Positions 33,400 to 46,570 of a stretch of DNA of 64,000 bases are shown here, in pieces; position 1 is the stretch's first letter; each line of letters starts with the position of its first letter. Under the pieces are notes generated by a model, which saw nothing but the letters and a program-made list of their open reading frames with translations, searched no databases and was not told the origin of the DNA. The translations under genes and the position numbers were made by a program. Origin of the DNA: Schistocephalus solidus (taxonomy: Eukaryota; Platyhelminthes; Cestoda; Diphyllobothriidea; Diphyllobothriidae); assembly GCA_017591395.1 (NCBI GenBank), contig WEDG01000461.1, positions 215,376-279,375 of the forward strand. The letters are read 5' to 3'.

Positions 33400-36300
33400 A
33401 GAAACGTCCTTTGAAAGGTACATAATTGACTTTGTCAGTCCTCGATTATCGTTGGAGCACCATATAGCTAGGTTTCTGCCACAAACCTTCGAAGATATTT
33501 TATGATTGGCGCATCATAATTAACATGCGCTTCTATCCTATTATAGAACGGCCTATGTTATATCCTGTAGTCTCATGAAAATGTCCTACCGTTTAGAGAC
33601 AAGTCACGCAATCACACGAAATGGCAGGTCTCCATTAACCGATAAATGTTACCCTCGTTTTAGCCCGTTTTATAAACAATGAGTTCTGTTGACCCATTTA
33701 TATTTCCTGTACAGCAGATAGTGGATCATATGATACTGAATTTTATTCTCAAAACATTTATAATAATGTGGAATCCAGTTAAGGAATATTTATCCAGCAT
33801 TATATATATAAATTTGCAGGAACTATCAATAGTATACCATAAAGATGTATCCTTATGTCCAACAAGCAGCTTGGTGTTGTTTCACTGCCCTTTGCTAGCT
33901 TATTATTCTTCATCAGCCAGTTCAGCAACTGCCCCAGTTGTATTTCCGAATATTTTCGCTTTGCTGTATCCGATGGGAGGGTACTTTGAGTAACAGGAAA
34001 CTTTTCGGAGCATCCTACGGCAGTATGTTTTTCATCCCACTCATTACAGGCATAAACTATTTTAAAACGTTTAACCTAACAATTTCCCTGGTTGCAAACT
34101 GCAGAATTAACAATAGTGACACGCCATACTGACCCTTGTGGATGACACGAGGGCTTGGGAAATGTTTGGCATCTGTTTAATTGAGATGGTGTCATTCAAC
34201 AGGACCAGCACAATGTTTTGGTTTCGTGACATGTCACCCTAGGAAGGATGATCTCGGGCGGAAGCTCGTGTTTCAGGAGTACATTTAATGCAGCAGATAA
34301 TAAATATAGGCAGTGAATTTAACTATGGCATGATCTAAGGCAATTTTTGAGTAAAGACAGCTAAGAAAAACGCGATTTCACAAACGGCCAAGAATTAATG
34401 CGTAGGAGAACTCTGCTTTTTGCTACCCCTTTTTCGGCAGTTTTATTTGGAATATAATGCTAAATTATGTTAAAATTGAAAAAATGTGTATCAAGGATAA
34501 CTTAATTGCATACTGTAGACGCTGCCGAAGCCAATTTGTGAGAGAGAAAGGAAAGCTTTATTTTGAAAATAAAATTTCAAAACATTCGGCAGCAAATGTC
34601 CGCCATTCACCGTGAATAAAACTTAGCACACAAAATAATTAACATCGGAAGATCAAAAACGAATGGCCGAAGACAGCAACTATCGATATCAAGAATAATC
34701 GTACTCTCATCTGTCGTAAAATGTAGATCAAAGTGGACTTCTTTCAGAACGGTGCCAGCGTCGTGTGCTGATAACCTCATTATTGTAGTTTGAATAAAAA
34801 AGAGGGTTACGATTCGGTATATAAAGGGCAAAATAGGCCAACCGACGTATATATATGAAGATTAACCTGTAAATGTTCAGCAGAAAAAATGGAAGCTCAA
34901 TTTTAACGACCAAAAATTTGTGGCATTTTGCAAATTTAAAAAGCAACGGACCGTCCAAATGTTGTCTCTTCGGGCAACACCTACTTGGTTTTGAAGCCCC
35001 TTTTATTCAAGCAAATTACATGTACTTGGATGACTGCGCAGGGGCCTATTTAAATAACTGAGCAAACATATACCAGCACAGCATTCAAGAGATAAGAGAG
35101 AGTAATATCTGATTGGCAATAAGTCATCAGATTCTTACAGGTAGCTCTGTACAAAATTGCAGGAAGGGAAAATATCCCTAATGCTTACAAACGAAAATTA
35201 TAGTCTCCGGTTGAATGCGCAGCCGAGTCTAAGAAAATGATAGACCCTCCTGTCAGAGTATAAGGAAGGTGAGACAGTTTGACGCCGATCTGAGGCCGCG
35301 CATCGGCACTGCAAGGAGGCCTTACAGACGCTCTGCCGAGACCCTAATAAATGTATACGACGGAATTTACGGTTAACTGTGAACACGTGCGGAAACATTT
35401 ATAGCAGTTTATTGGTTGCCATGCTAGAAGCTAGAAGCTCCCTTCTTAACAACTCCTGTAATATTATGTGATCCAGTTCTTCCTCCAAAACCTAGTATGT
35501 TTTATTTCCTTTCCTTCCAGATTGGTTGCGGAACCATTGCCTCCAATTTCGTGATCGACCATAACTCAAATCATTAAGTACATTTGTAAGTTTGATGATT
35601 AGTTACCGATAATTTGCAGATACCTGCTTATACATAGTCATAAATCGCAATGCGTGGGAAGAAAATTGTCAAATATTCAAAACTTTATTCGTTGTCTCAA
35701 CTTTGAGGACAGAAAATCTGTCTGATGTTACAGGTTGCAGCCATTACAGTTATTAGCTCTGTCTACGTGTTAAGAAACAATATATAACGCAAAATGCAAT
35801 GTTTTTTTCTCAAAAATGTCGATAAAAGTATGCTAAACAAAAGGTTTTCTGGAATTAAAAGTAGAAAAAGGTGTTTTGACGCATTAATGAACAGTTATTA
35901 CAGAGCAATTAATGAAATCCAGGACACGTTAAGTTAGTCGTAATGGTTAAATGTCGACCAAATGCCACGTTAAATAAAAACCATATATATGTTCCTTTGC
36001 AGTCAACAATTGATTGAAACAAAAATGAAAAAAGATAAATTTATGATGTCAGAAATGCCAATACCCACTGCTCATCTGCTTATAATATTTAGACGCCATC
36101 AGTAATAAGCCTCATTAAATTTTAACCAAAACTCGGTCATGTGCTTTTTGATTGAAAAAGTATTTAAATGGGGTCGAAATATCTATCATCCTGCGGCGCA
36201 GTCCTTTGATATTTCAGATACACCAGATCCTATACACAAACCACAATAACTTCAATAATAAATGCTTAATTTGTATGATTTTTGTGAAGTTTATACTCAA

Positions 36301-37200
36301 ATAAAATCTTTCTAATAATGCAGTTTTTAGGATCATGCAATATCCATTCAAGTTGCATTGTATCTGTTTATTTCATCATTGACCCTTTAAAGTATGTGAA
36401 ATAGCCCAATCTCCTTACAAACTTTTAAGAAAACTTTATGCGCTCTTCTTAATGGTTACGGCAGATGCATGCGTGTTTTCACACGGAAACCCAAAAATAC
36501 ACTTCATTTTAGCATAAACGAAATCACGGGGTGCTGTTTCATCCCACATTTACAAGAAATAATAGTTTTTCTACCCTTTCAATAATATATATATACATGA
36601 AATCATTAGAGCATTGAAAACCAATGGGAAATATAGTGTGATTCTTCCACACGATGATTCATACTATGACTTCACTCAGGTAATCTTTGTTAATTGAAAA
36701 CGCATTTCAGAATTTTAGTAAAGATTTCATTAGACCGGCTCGTGTCTGTTGATACAAACCAAAAAGTTAAATATGAAAGCAGATAATGCCAGTAGACGAT
36801 AGGAACGTAAACGGTAGGAAATTGTTCTCCCACCTCGTGTATACTTAGTGAGAGAGAGATTTGGATCAGTGAATTGTGATTGCAGCGAACGTTCCTAAGA
36901 CGAGACTTAAGCACTAGAGCGTGAAACGATGCAAAATAGACTAAGAGTGCGGCCGAGAGTAACTGCCTACACACTTTTCGATAAAAAATGCAAAAGCTGG
37001 AGAATGAATGTTGCTCGTCTGGAGTTTCAGAATCTCACTCAAACCCAACAGATAAGGATTACGGGATTAAAAAGGTTATATTTTTCAGGGGTTACGGCTG
37101 TTATACAAATCGCATTCATACTTTGAAATAGAACCTCCCGAGTTCATCGATGGCTGATCGTCCTTGATCCGATGATCGTTTGTTAATCAGCTTCCGAGTC
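33400..37200. other. No gene recognised
   Basis: AT-rich, with only short open frames. A self-complementary ATTTTGAAAATAAAATTTCAAAA stretch occurs near 34560. No recognised repeats. Confidence 0.45.
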
Positions 37201-37210
37201 CTTAATTGTT

Positions 37211-37705
37211 ATGATTTCAGAAGTGATGTTGATCCTTGACCCGATAATCATTGGACCCTTTTTCTCGCTGTCACTGACATTTTTATTCACCCACGCTTGC
37301 TCCGCGCGGATAAATGCTTTACCCAGGACAGTCTGGCCGTTCAATAGGCAAGCGGGATATGATTGCGCCTGGCGATTTATTCTGACCAAAGAAACCCTCG
37401 TCTCAAACGTTAGTCCGCCCTTACGAGAATGGGTTCAAGTCACACTTGGGGTTGCGGCTAAGACCCGTCGAATGCGTGGCAACCCGAGAGCTGGCATCAT
37501 TTCCCTCCCTCATTGCTGCTGCATTTTCAGTCAGTTGCGTCGGGAGTTTCAAATTCTCCGTAGCAGTTACTTAGTCAGCAACTGTACCAGACCTGGTAAC
37601 CGACTTTTGGAACTTCCTCTCGTGTCAGTGGTTCTTACGGCCTCATATCTTGAAGCCTACGAGTTGCTGCTAGTCTGTGTGCAACTTCGATGCAAAGTGG
37701 TGTAG
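37211..37705 (+). other. Open frame of 164 codons, function unknown, doubtful
   Basis: The longest intergenic open frame outside HCN and the LINE. It begins with a hydrophobic segment (LILDPIIIGPFFSLSLTFLF) resembling a signal or membrane segment, followed by a basic, Cys-containing part with no known motif. There is no supporting splice or poly(A) context, and the region carries repeat B nearby (37742). I think a chance frame or old repeat is more likely than a gene. Confidence 0.15.
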
Positions 37706-37741
37706 GAAAGAGACTTTCTCAGAGACAGTTTTCGCATGTGG

Positions 37742-37812
37742 TAGCACTTAACGAAATTCGGGGCCGGTTGGACTGGATTTCTCGTCTTGTTTATGTACGC
37801 AACATTTATGGG
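37742..37812. repeat. Short repeat B, copy 2
   Basis: AAATTCGGGGCCGGTTGG, then TCTCGTCTTGTTTATGTACGC parallels 33010-33072. Similarity outside this core is weak. Confidence 0.5.
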
Positions 37813-37839
37813 AGTTGTACATGTAATAAAACACAGTCA

Positions 37840-40800
37840 CGCAAAGAGTGCGATATAAAAATGAACAACACAAATTACCATTATCTTGCGGTTCGCGAGC
37901 TCCAAATAGCTGTTCCCTATGAAACATTTGCATCATTATTGCCTGTGCATGCAAGCCCGAATTGTCATCCGTGCGTCCTCTTGGAATTACCAAATTCAAA
38001 TAAATTAGAGAGATCACTGGTCATTCGTTAAGCTACAGGTATGTCCACGTGGTGGCTTAGCATAACAACCAAGATAAGAATACATTTTAGTCACGAAAGG
38101 TTTCCATTTGAACCAATAAAAGGCGATATGAAGGAGATAACCATAACTGCACGAGCAGTAAGATCGCATGATTCCGCCTACATTATCATGGTAGCGGTCA
38201 CCTGCGGAAGAAAGCCCCTCTAAGTTTTTCTTCGCTCACTTAGAACCCCTACCACATAGCTCATTACGCTGTAAACCTACAGTCACGCTATGCGCGTTTT
38301 CGATGTAATGATAAGTCGCTCACATAACCTCCCCTAGCAACTGGTTAACTCAAGGATCTGATTAATATTCTCCATCGTTTCGGTTCCTACTCCATTTTTT
38401 AATCTATACTATTTTTTAATGGAGCTGCTATGTCACAGATGAATGATGAACTATGGAAATTCTGATATTCTTAATTTGTCTGTATCCAAACTCATGCACC
38501 TTGTTAAGGTTTGAATGTGAATTCGACCTTTTGATAAATTTTGCTTTTCCTATAAATATTTCAGTGGTTCATTCCTCAAAAGACCATTTGACTTCTATTA
38601 TTAATTACTTCGTTTGCATTTTCGGTTGTATACGAAGCTGGGTAACTTAAAGTACCTGAATTTTAATGGGTTTCTATCTTATATGGAATATGAGAAATAC
38701 CCTGGTAAAAATTAAATCGTGAAAAAATTAACATTTTTGAAATCCTACTCGCGTCAAAATTGCTCGACATAAAAATGCTGTCATATTCCTTTTAATACGT
38801 CAGTGTTACCTTTATTACATCAACAGCTGTCATTTCGGGGAAGTCTTCGAGATATCATATGGTACTAAACGTCTTTGAAAACTGGGCATTTTATGGAGAG
38901 CTCCACTATTTGGGTCTTTTTAATTCCCCCAAAATCAAATAAAACTTGAAGTAAATTATACAGCACAAACGATTTATTGTTGTGTCCAAATGCTTATGTG
39001 AAAAGTTGCCCTAAAATGCGTCAAAAATTGGGGAAGTCGCACAAACATGTAACAGTCTAACGACAAGTGGAAAGCAGCATTCAACTTTTGATTGACTTAC
39101 CAAAATTCCAGCATCAGTGGTAGCGAAAAGCGAAGACGCATGCCTCGGCCATTTTTATGTGAATACAGGCTAGAGTTACAGGCAGCGCATTATTCTGTTT
39201 TGAACTGCAACTTTATGGTAGGTCATGAAAAGTGTTAAATAATTTCCTCCATCTTCCCTCACTGAAGAATCTTTCACAAAGCCCACAGGGAAGCCTGGGG
39301 ACTAACTGGTGAATCCAACCCCTCAGAGCTTTTTCCTGCCACGAAACCATTTGTATGGAATTTCACGCAAAGCCTTCGCAAAGACTGTGTTAAACCAACT
39401 GACCTTTATAAGTCTAAGTTACCATCTTGAAAAAACATTGTTATAAACACGAAATTTCTCACTAAATACTGTGATGGACGTTCGCAAGGAGACATTTTCA
39501 GATCATGCAAAATGCTTGAACAGAAGTAAAAATACATACAAAAATGCAATATAATCTCTTCAGTATTCAAACCAGCGTCCTTTATGAACTGGGGACCGAA
39601 AGATCATCGCAATTATGCGTAGGCGTTTTGTATTATATGGATTTATTTATATTGCTATAACGGGGCACTCACTGGTGCACTGGGGCCATGGAAAGTTGTA
39701 AGCAGGCTACGCAAAATTCGCATATCCTATAACAAAAACCACACCCTGGGAGAATTTTATTACACACTTTCTGCCGCATCGGCAAATGCGCCCCAACGCA
39801 AACTCGGGCGGCTAACAGGTTTAGAAAGTGGACTAGTGCATGGAGAAGAAAAGGTAAGTATGGTCAACACTGACCGGGATCTTAACAAATTACAAAATGT
39901 GACGAACTGGAATTTATCATGACAAGGCAGAAATTGCGGCCCGATAAGCTGCCAACTGAGGGAAAATCAGTGGCTGTCATGATCAGTGCTTCGTGTGTGA
40001 AGACTTCTCTAGGGCTCCCTGTCATTTATTTCCCTATGAAAAACTCACTTAGATGAAATCAGAGCCATCCATTTAAAAGTGGGAACGTTTCGCAAGAACT
40101 GGGTCACGTGCGGCCCGCGTAGATGAGCCTCATAAACTGCAGTTGAGCACGTTTCTGCTCATATGAACTTCTTTTGGCACTAAGCCCAAGTGGTTAAAGG
40201 GACACGAAAGAGCGTTAGAAGTTGCTCAGATTTGCCATCACAGTTAACTACTTCACGAACCCGTCAGCGTTATCCGTTCAGCAAACTGTGCAGGACACGA
40301 CTGATGTGATTTAATTTGACCATATAACTGTGCATAATTTTTCTTTATCTGGCCTGGAACGCAACGTTTAATATCGGAACTTTATATTTGGTTATAGTTT
40401 GCACCTTGCTATTTGAGAATGTCAGACGTTTTACTTTGGTCAGCCGGACAAACGTACACCCACTCAAAGCAAGGCCGGAACCAGAACAGGCAATGATATG
40501 GTGATCCACAGTCTCCACGAGTTTTCGGTTTTTTTTCCACGGTTTTTGGTTTTTCTGAACCGATTTTAGACAAGTACCGCCAAATGAAAATTTCAGTTAT
40601 AATTTCCTCTCTAAGAGGTTAGTTCTAGATAAGCTTGCACTTATAATTTAGTAAATGCAAAAAAAATGCATAAATTCATATTTTTATAAATACTACCTAA
40701 AAGATAATCAAAGAAGGGAAATTGCAAACTAATAAAATGAAAGGCTGCATCGCTTCATATTAATTAGCATGCATTGGAACAAATTCAATATTAAGAAATG

Positions 40801-42110
40801 TACTCCACGATTACTGTGACTCAACAGAACACTGCGGAAAATTACGTGCGTTTGCGTAATTAAAATTTCTGAGGAGGTACTTCTTAATGTACGCGTCTTT
40901 AGCCTTTTTAGAAACAATTACTTGATATTGTTTTTTTTTCTCTATTGGATCCAGTTAACATATTTCTGACATAAAGATAACTGGGGCTTGATTTTTTTTA
41001 ACGTAACAGCTGTTCACCTGAAAGCAAAATGTTAGTTGCCAGACGATGGTTTCATGTAAGGAGATATAGTAGGATCACCCTTAATGATTGCATCATTGCG
41101 ATCATGGTTTATAAATTTTTGTTGTTGACTCAAAGATGTAAATATTATAATGCCTTACTTGCTGAACAAAGTTTTATTGAATTAAAACGAAAACTAGACA
41201 TAAAACTGAATTCAATTTGGTGGAAAATGACATACTGTGGAACATTTTCAAGTTTTATCCAAGTATATAGTAGGCACAGAGCTCTTGTCCGCAGTTTCGC
41301 ACGACATAAAACTGGCATAAATTAGAGTTTGGTCAGCAGTTATGGAAGTAGATAAGAAAATAAATTCCGAAATGTGACTTCGAGTTATCAATGGAATGCT
41401 GTGTCTTATATTTAGTGGCTCAAACAAACCTTGTTAGGCTACGAGATTAATGTGACTAGAATTACAAAACACTTGGTACAGAACTAGAGATGAAACCTAA
41501 ATCAATTGATAATATTATTGTACTTTTACAAAGTTATATCAACAGCCAACTGAAAGCCAGTATCAAAACTATTATTATTAACTTGAAGTTCGCTCTCATA
41601 GATACGTGTATATGCAAAAGTGAGAAGGAGTGGCATGCTTCTTTATAGAAAGGTGCAATTGGTGAACCTAAAATTATTCACACACTTTTAGATTAAAAGC
41701 TACTAATTTATGGTTTCAGTACCAGCCAGCATGAAGAATAAGCAAATTGGAATTCAATTAGTCCTCTTTACGGAGCATCCGTTCAGTCAAAATTTTAGGC
41801 AATTCAATATTCGACGCTTAAGCAATGATAACTGATGATCACCTACTGTTGATTTCCTGACAAATTCAGAAATATATCTGCATAGCTGTTAAACGAACGT
41901 TTTACATTACAGGAAATCTGGTCTTAATCAGCTTTTAAAAGTGAAATCCATTACGTCCTCCAGATATAGATCTTTTCAATTTCTAGGCCTTTGGACAGCT
42001 ATTGTAGCTCTAATAAATTACTACCATCGTTAAATTATTGCAGTCAATAGAAACGTGGTTGCGATATTTACATCAAGATTCCTAACAAATAAATACTAAC
42101 AGGAATTCTG
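37840..42110. other. No gene recognised
   Basis: AT-rich sequence. The part 39550-40000 is slightly richer in GC but shows no readable protein. No repeats assigned. Confidence 0.45.
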
Positions 42111-42482
42111 GTAATGGTAAACGGGCGCTCACAGATCACTTATCGTCCCGTTGTGCCCACTCTAGAAACCCGCCAGCAGCCGCACGTTGGCTAATGATGT
42201 AGGCCAAATGATATAACCGACAAAGACAGCGGTAACTGAAATGGTCATTTCTGGCTTATCAGCCGTCAGCAGCCAGCCCTACCCAAACCCAGGTGCATCG
42301 GTGCCCGAGATTCGAACTCACGACCAGTTTGTTAAAAATTCCAAAGCTCTACCCACTACGCCACGTGCTCGGTGTCTTGCCAATTTTGATTGGGAATAGA
42401 AACCATGGTAGGTGGGTGCTCACCAATCGGTTACAGGATTCACTCGTCCCGTTGTGCCTTGGGGCTCACTTTGCGGCATCGG
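42111..42482 (-). repeat. tRNA-Arg SINE, minus copy longer than one unit
   Basis: Contains the complete tRNA-like head in complement (GAGATTCGAACTCACGACC near 42308, CTCTACCCACTACGCCACG near 42348) and the body (AACCGACAAAGACAGCGG, TTTCTGGCTTATCAGCCGTC). The unit-end sequence occurs at both sides: GGGCGCTCACAGATCACTTA near 42123 and GGGTGCTCACCAATCGGTTA near 42414, each followed by CGTCCCGTTGTGCC. Confidence 0.9.
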
Positions 42483-44044
42483 CGTTTCTGTTTTTTTACG
42501 GGGTCTCTTCCATACCTTAGAAGTCCCAATAGAAATATTTTGCTTGTGAAGGCTTAAAAAAGCAATAAACGAGTGATGTATGTGATTATTTATGTACGAT
42601 TTCATTATGTTTTCCCTATGCACATAAACTGGAGTCAGATCAAATTTGATTGAGATTATAAAATGCTACTTAAATCAACAAGACATCCTTAAATAAAAAC
42701 CAAGTTGCTAACTTTTGGCTAAACTCGAAGCCCCGCAGTTTTTTTACAAATTAGTGATGCTTCTGCCATGCGACTTATAGCTGAGGGAATAATGAGCATT
42801 TTACGCTCAAAAAATGCAACAGTACAGTCAGAGATAAAGTTACTCAGCTGGTAGTGCCGAATGAAAGGACTAGCAAACTTATTCGGTACAATATGGTCAA
42901 GCATATGTTTACAAGGGTTTTGGAGTTTTTATAGTTTATCTGATTATATTGTGAAATCAATGGCATCGATTGGGCTCAAGTCTGTGGCAAAAATCAGAGT
43001 TTGAGTAACGTTCTAACTGGCTGAATAATGCTGCCCCAGTTTCGAACGCTATGTTTATGAAAATGTGTCAAAATACCAATAAACGAAGCAAGCTGGTATA
43101 CAATACATGGATTTTAGATTTAACTGTTTTTGATATTCTGTTTTAAAAATCTGCTTTTATCATCATCGGTGGGTTTATGAGGTGCAGTAGGTTTAAGGGG
43201 AAGCTTGACCCAATTATTGTTAAATTCATGGCACGTGTTCGGGCCCACGTAAATCACATGGTAGAGCTTTCACTCCACTCAGGGCTATTACGTTTTGTCA
43301 ACGGTTGTAAACTCACTGGGATTCTGTGTACACCAAAACAAACTTAGGAGCTCCTTTACACTTCTTAACTATTTTACAAAGAACCAGTAATGTGTAATTA
43401 TCCGTAAAATCACGCTTTCAAGAATCCTCGAGTCTTTTCCCTGTACGTATATGCATGAATATATAAAACAGCGACATGTAAGTAAATTACCTAGTCTAGC
43501 AAATGTTACTTAAAAGTGTTGTTTCACTTAATGTTAAAATTAAAATATTTTTTAAAAGTCACACATAAGTCAAACGCAAAATCAGACCAAAAAGAGATTT
43601 TTGCATAAAACTAAATTTGCATTGGATTAACGTCTTTTTGTTTCCGGTTGGTTATGAATACAGTTAACATGAGGTAACCTGAATGGAATCAACTCTACAC
43701 TTAAGTTGCGTTATGTTCATTGCATGCATAAACAATACTTCTACTTTTCAAACTGGCCTTCATCTAGAGCCCATACACTTGCACTGGCTGAAAAATTTAT
43801 TTACTTCGCCCACACTCATAGAGTTGATGATGGAAAGAAGCAATTTCGATTAACGCCAACTCACAAACATTCAAGTCAGCAGATCAATCTTACCCAGTAT
43901 TTCTTCCACAAAACGGCCGAAACGATAGTTTTACTGGCATGAATAGACTAGGGGGTGAAAATTGGAGACGAAAACTAGTACTTAGAAAACGTATGGCTGG
44001 TGGCGAGTTTACGTCGGGATTAAACACTCTCAGAAATCTTTTTA
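42483..44044. other. No gene recognised
   Basis: AT-rich sequence without recognisable coding or repeat content. Confidence 0.45.
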
Positions 44045-44110
44045 CAGGAACGCATGCGAAAAAAACCAAGGTTAATTGAAATGGCCAACTCTGGCTTACT
44101 GAATATCTTA
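44045..44110 (-). repeat. tRNA-Arg SINE, decayed minus fragment
   Basis: AAACCAAGGTTAATTGAAATGG followed by CCAACTCTGGCTTACTGAAT corresponds to the SINE body in complement. Short and diverged. Confidence 0.45.
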
Positions 44111-44204
44111 AGACAATCTTACCAAATTTCAAGACAGTTAAAACATAAATTCGAATAAAGGTTCTTTGAAATTACGCACTCTCAACTTCCACAACCCCTC
44201 AGTC

Positions 44205-44400
44205 GCGATTGGGAGAACAAGGTCGTGGTCCAATCATCTAGCGTTGGACTTTCAAAAGTTAAATGACTATGACTCCTATGTTCGCCTTACTTGAGGGTGA
44301 TTATGCCTTGCTTCAGTGAGCTAGTAAGTCAACTGGCCAGCATGGTCTCCCATGTCCTTGTTGGTTACCCATTATCTGTATCTACTGCCAGATGCTATAC
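44205..44400 (+). repeat. tRNA-Arg SINE, decayed plus fragment
   Basis: Head remnant (GTCGTGGTCCAATCATCTAG then CGTTGGACTTTCAAAAG near 44250), body remnant (GAGCTAGTAAGTCAACTGGCC near 44320, ATGGTCTCCC) and TGTCCTTGTTGGTTACCCATT near 44353, in the order of the family consensus. Diverged, with the box B region lost. Confidence 0.5.
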
Positions 44401-46203
44401 GATGGCCAGTCGGGGATTTAAACTGAGTACCAAGTCCAAAACGTATGGGTGCATATCCACAACGTATCAGCTTAAACAATTCAACCGATGTCCTTTACTG
44501 TTTTGAAGACCTGTAAATTCATTTAGCAGACAGATTTTCCTTTATCTGAGTGAATGCTTTAGTTTTACAGTAAGGAATCCAGTTTGCTGCTGGTCCCAGT
44601 GCACCAGGGAGTTTTAACCCCAAAAATCTTCCATCGGATTGGAAACCTGTGCAATATTCTTGAAAACCCTTGAAACAAATATTTTAGCACCAGCATTGAA
44701 TTTCACTCAGTATGTTTTGATGCTTTACCTTACAACGTTGTGAGCACAGTAGCCAACGCGACCTACCATTTAATTTTACCATAAAAGTCTTACAAAATAT
44801 TCTCTGCACATGTACTTCATGAGCTGTAATCTCCATCATTCAGGGTCTCAAAGGCTCTTATTTACAGCCCTGATAAAAGTTTGATTCATCGATAAAACCT
44901 TTTCTCGCCTTTGAAACTTGTTCTCTATCCACACTGATTGCTAAATGCTACAGATAGTACTTTACGCATTCTTTCAAAAGGTGTAGAGTTTCTGCACAAC
45001 CTTCTATTTACGCAAACATTTTCTTCCATTCTTTTGAAAGACCGAAGCTCCCGAGGGAAATTTGGACGTTGGCGATAATTATCGGCAGAGTAAATACTCA
45101 CAGATTTGTAAATATTTCTCTGAAAATTAATCCAGAAAAAGGTTCAGTGTGTTAACGCCAAATATGCGTATTTCAAAAGCAATTTTCACACGTATCCTTC
45201 TGACGAGATATTTTCTCTTTTTGCTAACTTTTCGAGAGTCCAGATATTCAATGGTTAAGGAAGAAAATCCTCAAGTACTTTGAGACTGAGTTAAAGCATG
45301 ACATCCCATTTCACCCAAACGAATCCCACAAAATCACTTTTTCACCGAGAGGTCCCGAGGTCCTCGAGTACATGCACCCGGATGATTTATGCATAAGCCG
45401 GCATACCAAGTTGGATACCGCGAACAAAATTCTAAGGAAGAAATGGAGGATGTAATACCCAATCTTGATCCTAATGGCAAACATACCGACCAGAAATTGT
45501 CGCAAGTACGAAACAAGTGTCGATTTTTTAGTACACAGAAATTTTTAACTGTTTTTTTGCACATTTCCTGTGCGTTTGCCAATGCCTTGGGAAACTGACG
45601 TCGAAACTTTAAGCAAGAAAGTTCCTATGCATAAATAACGCGTGTGAGTTCAAGTTTGCTTCCTAAGTAATTACCTCGCCAGCCGTGTCCGATGTTATTA
45701 TGGCTCGCCCAGCTCTTATGTGGGGATGGTTGCAACTAATCGATGATGAGGGAAATATCGATCTTATTCACGGTATCGTACACCTGAGATCGATTCGCTC
45801 GAAAGTAAGGCGGCTGCGACCAATCAACGAAGAGAGAAATATTGACCGGTGTCACGTGCGTCGCAAGACGGCGATCTAGAAACGCGAATCTGCAGAGGTT
45901 GTCAGCGAGGTTTGGCAGGCGAAGGCAAGATGTGTCGCGGTGGTGGGGCTGATCGCGAGAGTGGACCATCATAGACTATCTTCGACTGGAGATGTCATTG
46001 CAATTTGCAGTATCTTACCCTAAATGGGTGATATTCTGGACACTTGACACCATACCATGCGAAATTATTAGCTTGAGTACTTTCAGGATTTCGTACACCA
46101 GAAACGGCACCTACTCTTTTATCCTAAATTAACTGCTTTCAATTTAACTGGCGCTCCATTGTGTGGCACCGATCACCAAAACGCTCATTCCTGTAGGTAC
46201 GTC
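44401..46203. other. No gene recognised
   Basis: AT-rich to mixed sequence. An imperfect direct repeat of about 35 bases (near 45728 and 45815) lies in a short open frame at 45685-45879. No other structure seen. Confidence 0.45.
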
Positions 46204-46570
46204 CTCTGCCTATATTAATATATTCAATCTGTGGCCGCTGGCAAGGCTCTAAAGTGAGCCTCAAGGCACGACGGGACGAGCGTTTCCTGTAACCAAGCAT
46301 TGAGCACCCATTTAACATGTACATATTCCCGACCCTAAAGCCGGCAAGACAACGAGTTTGTAGCATCAATGGGTAGAGCGTTGGACTTCTAACCAACAGG
46401 TCGCGAGTTCGGGTCTCGGCTGCCACAGCGCCTTTGGGTCGGGTATGGCTGGTTGATGACGGCTAATAAACCAGAAACAGCCATTTCAGTCTCCTTGTCT
46501 TTGTCAGTAATATTATTCTGCCTTTGTGTGTAATCGCTGTGCCGCTGCTGTCTGAGCTTAAGATTAAGAG
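46204..46570 (+). repeat. tRNA-Arg SINE, well-preserved copy with redundant ends
   Basis: Starts with a tail segment (CCGCTGGCAAGGCTCTAAAG near 46234). It then has the unit start (CAACGAGTTTGTAGCATCAA), box A-like GGGTAGAGCGTTGG near 46370 and an anticodon-arm GGACTTCTAACC. Box B GCGAGTTCGGGTCTCGG is near 46402, followed by the body (GGCTGGTTGATGACGGCTAATAAA) and a second tail start (TGTGCCGCTGCTGTCTGAGC near 46540). A LINE remnant begins immediately after. Confidence 0.9.
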
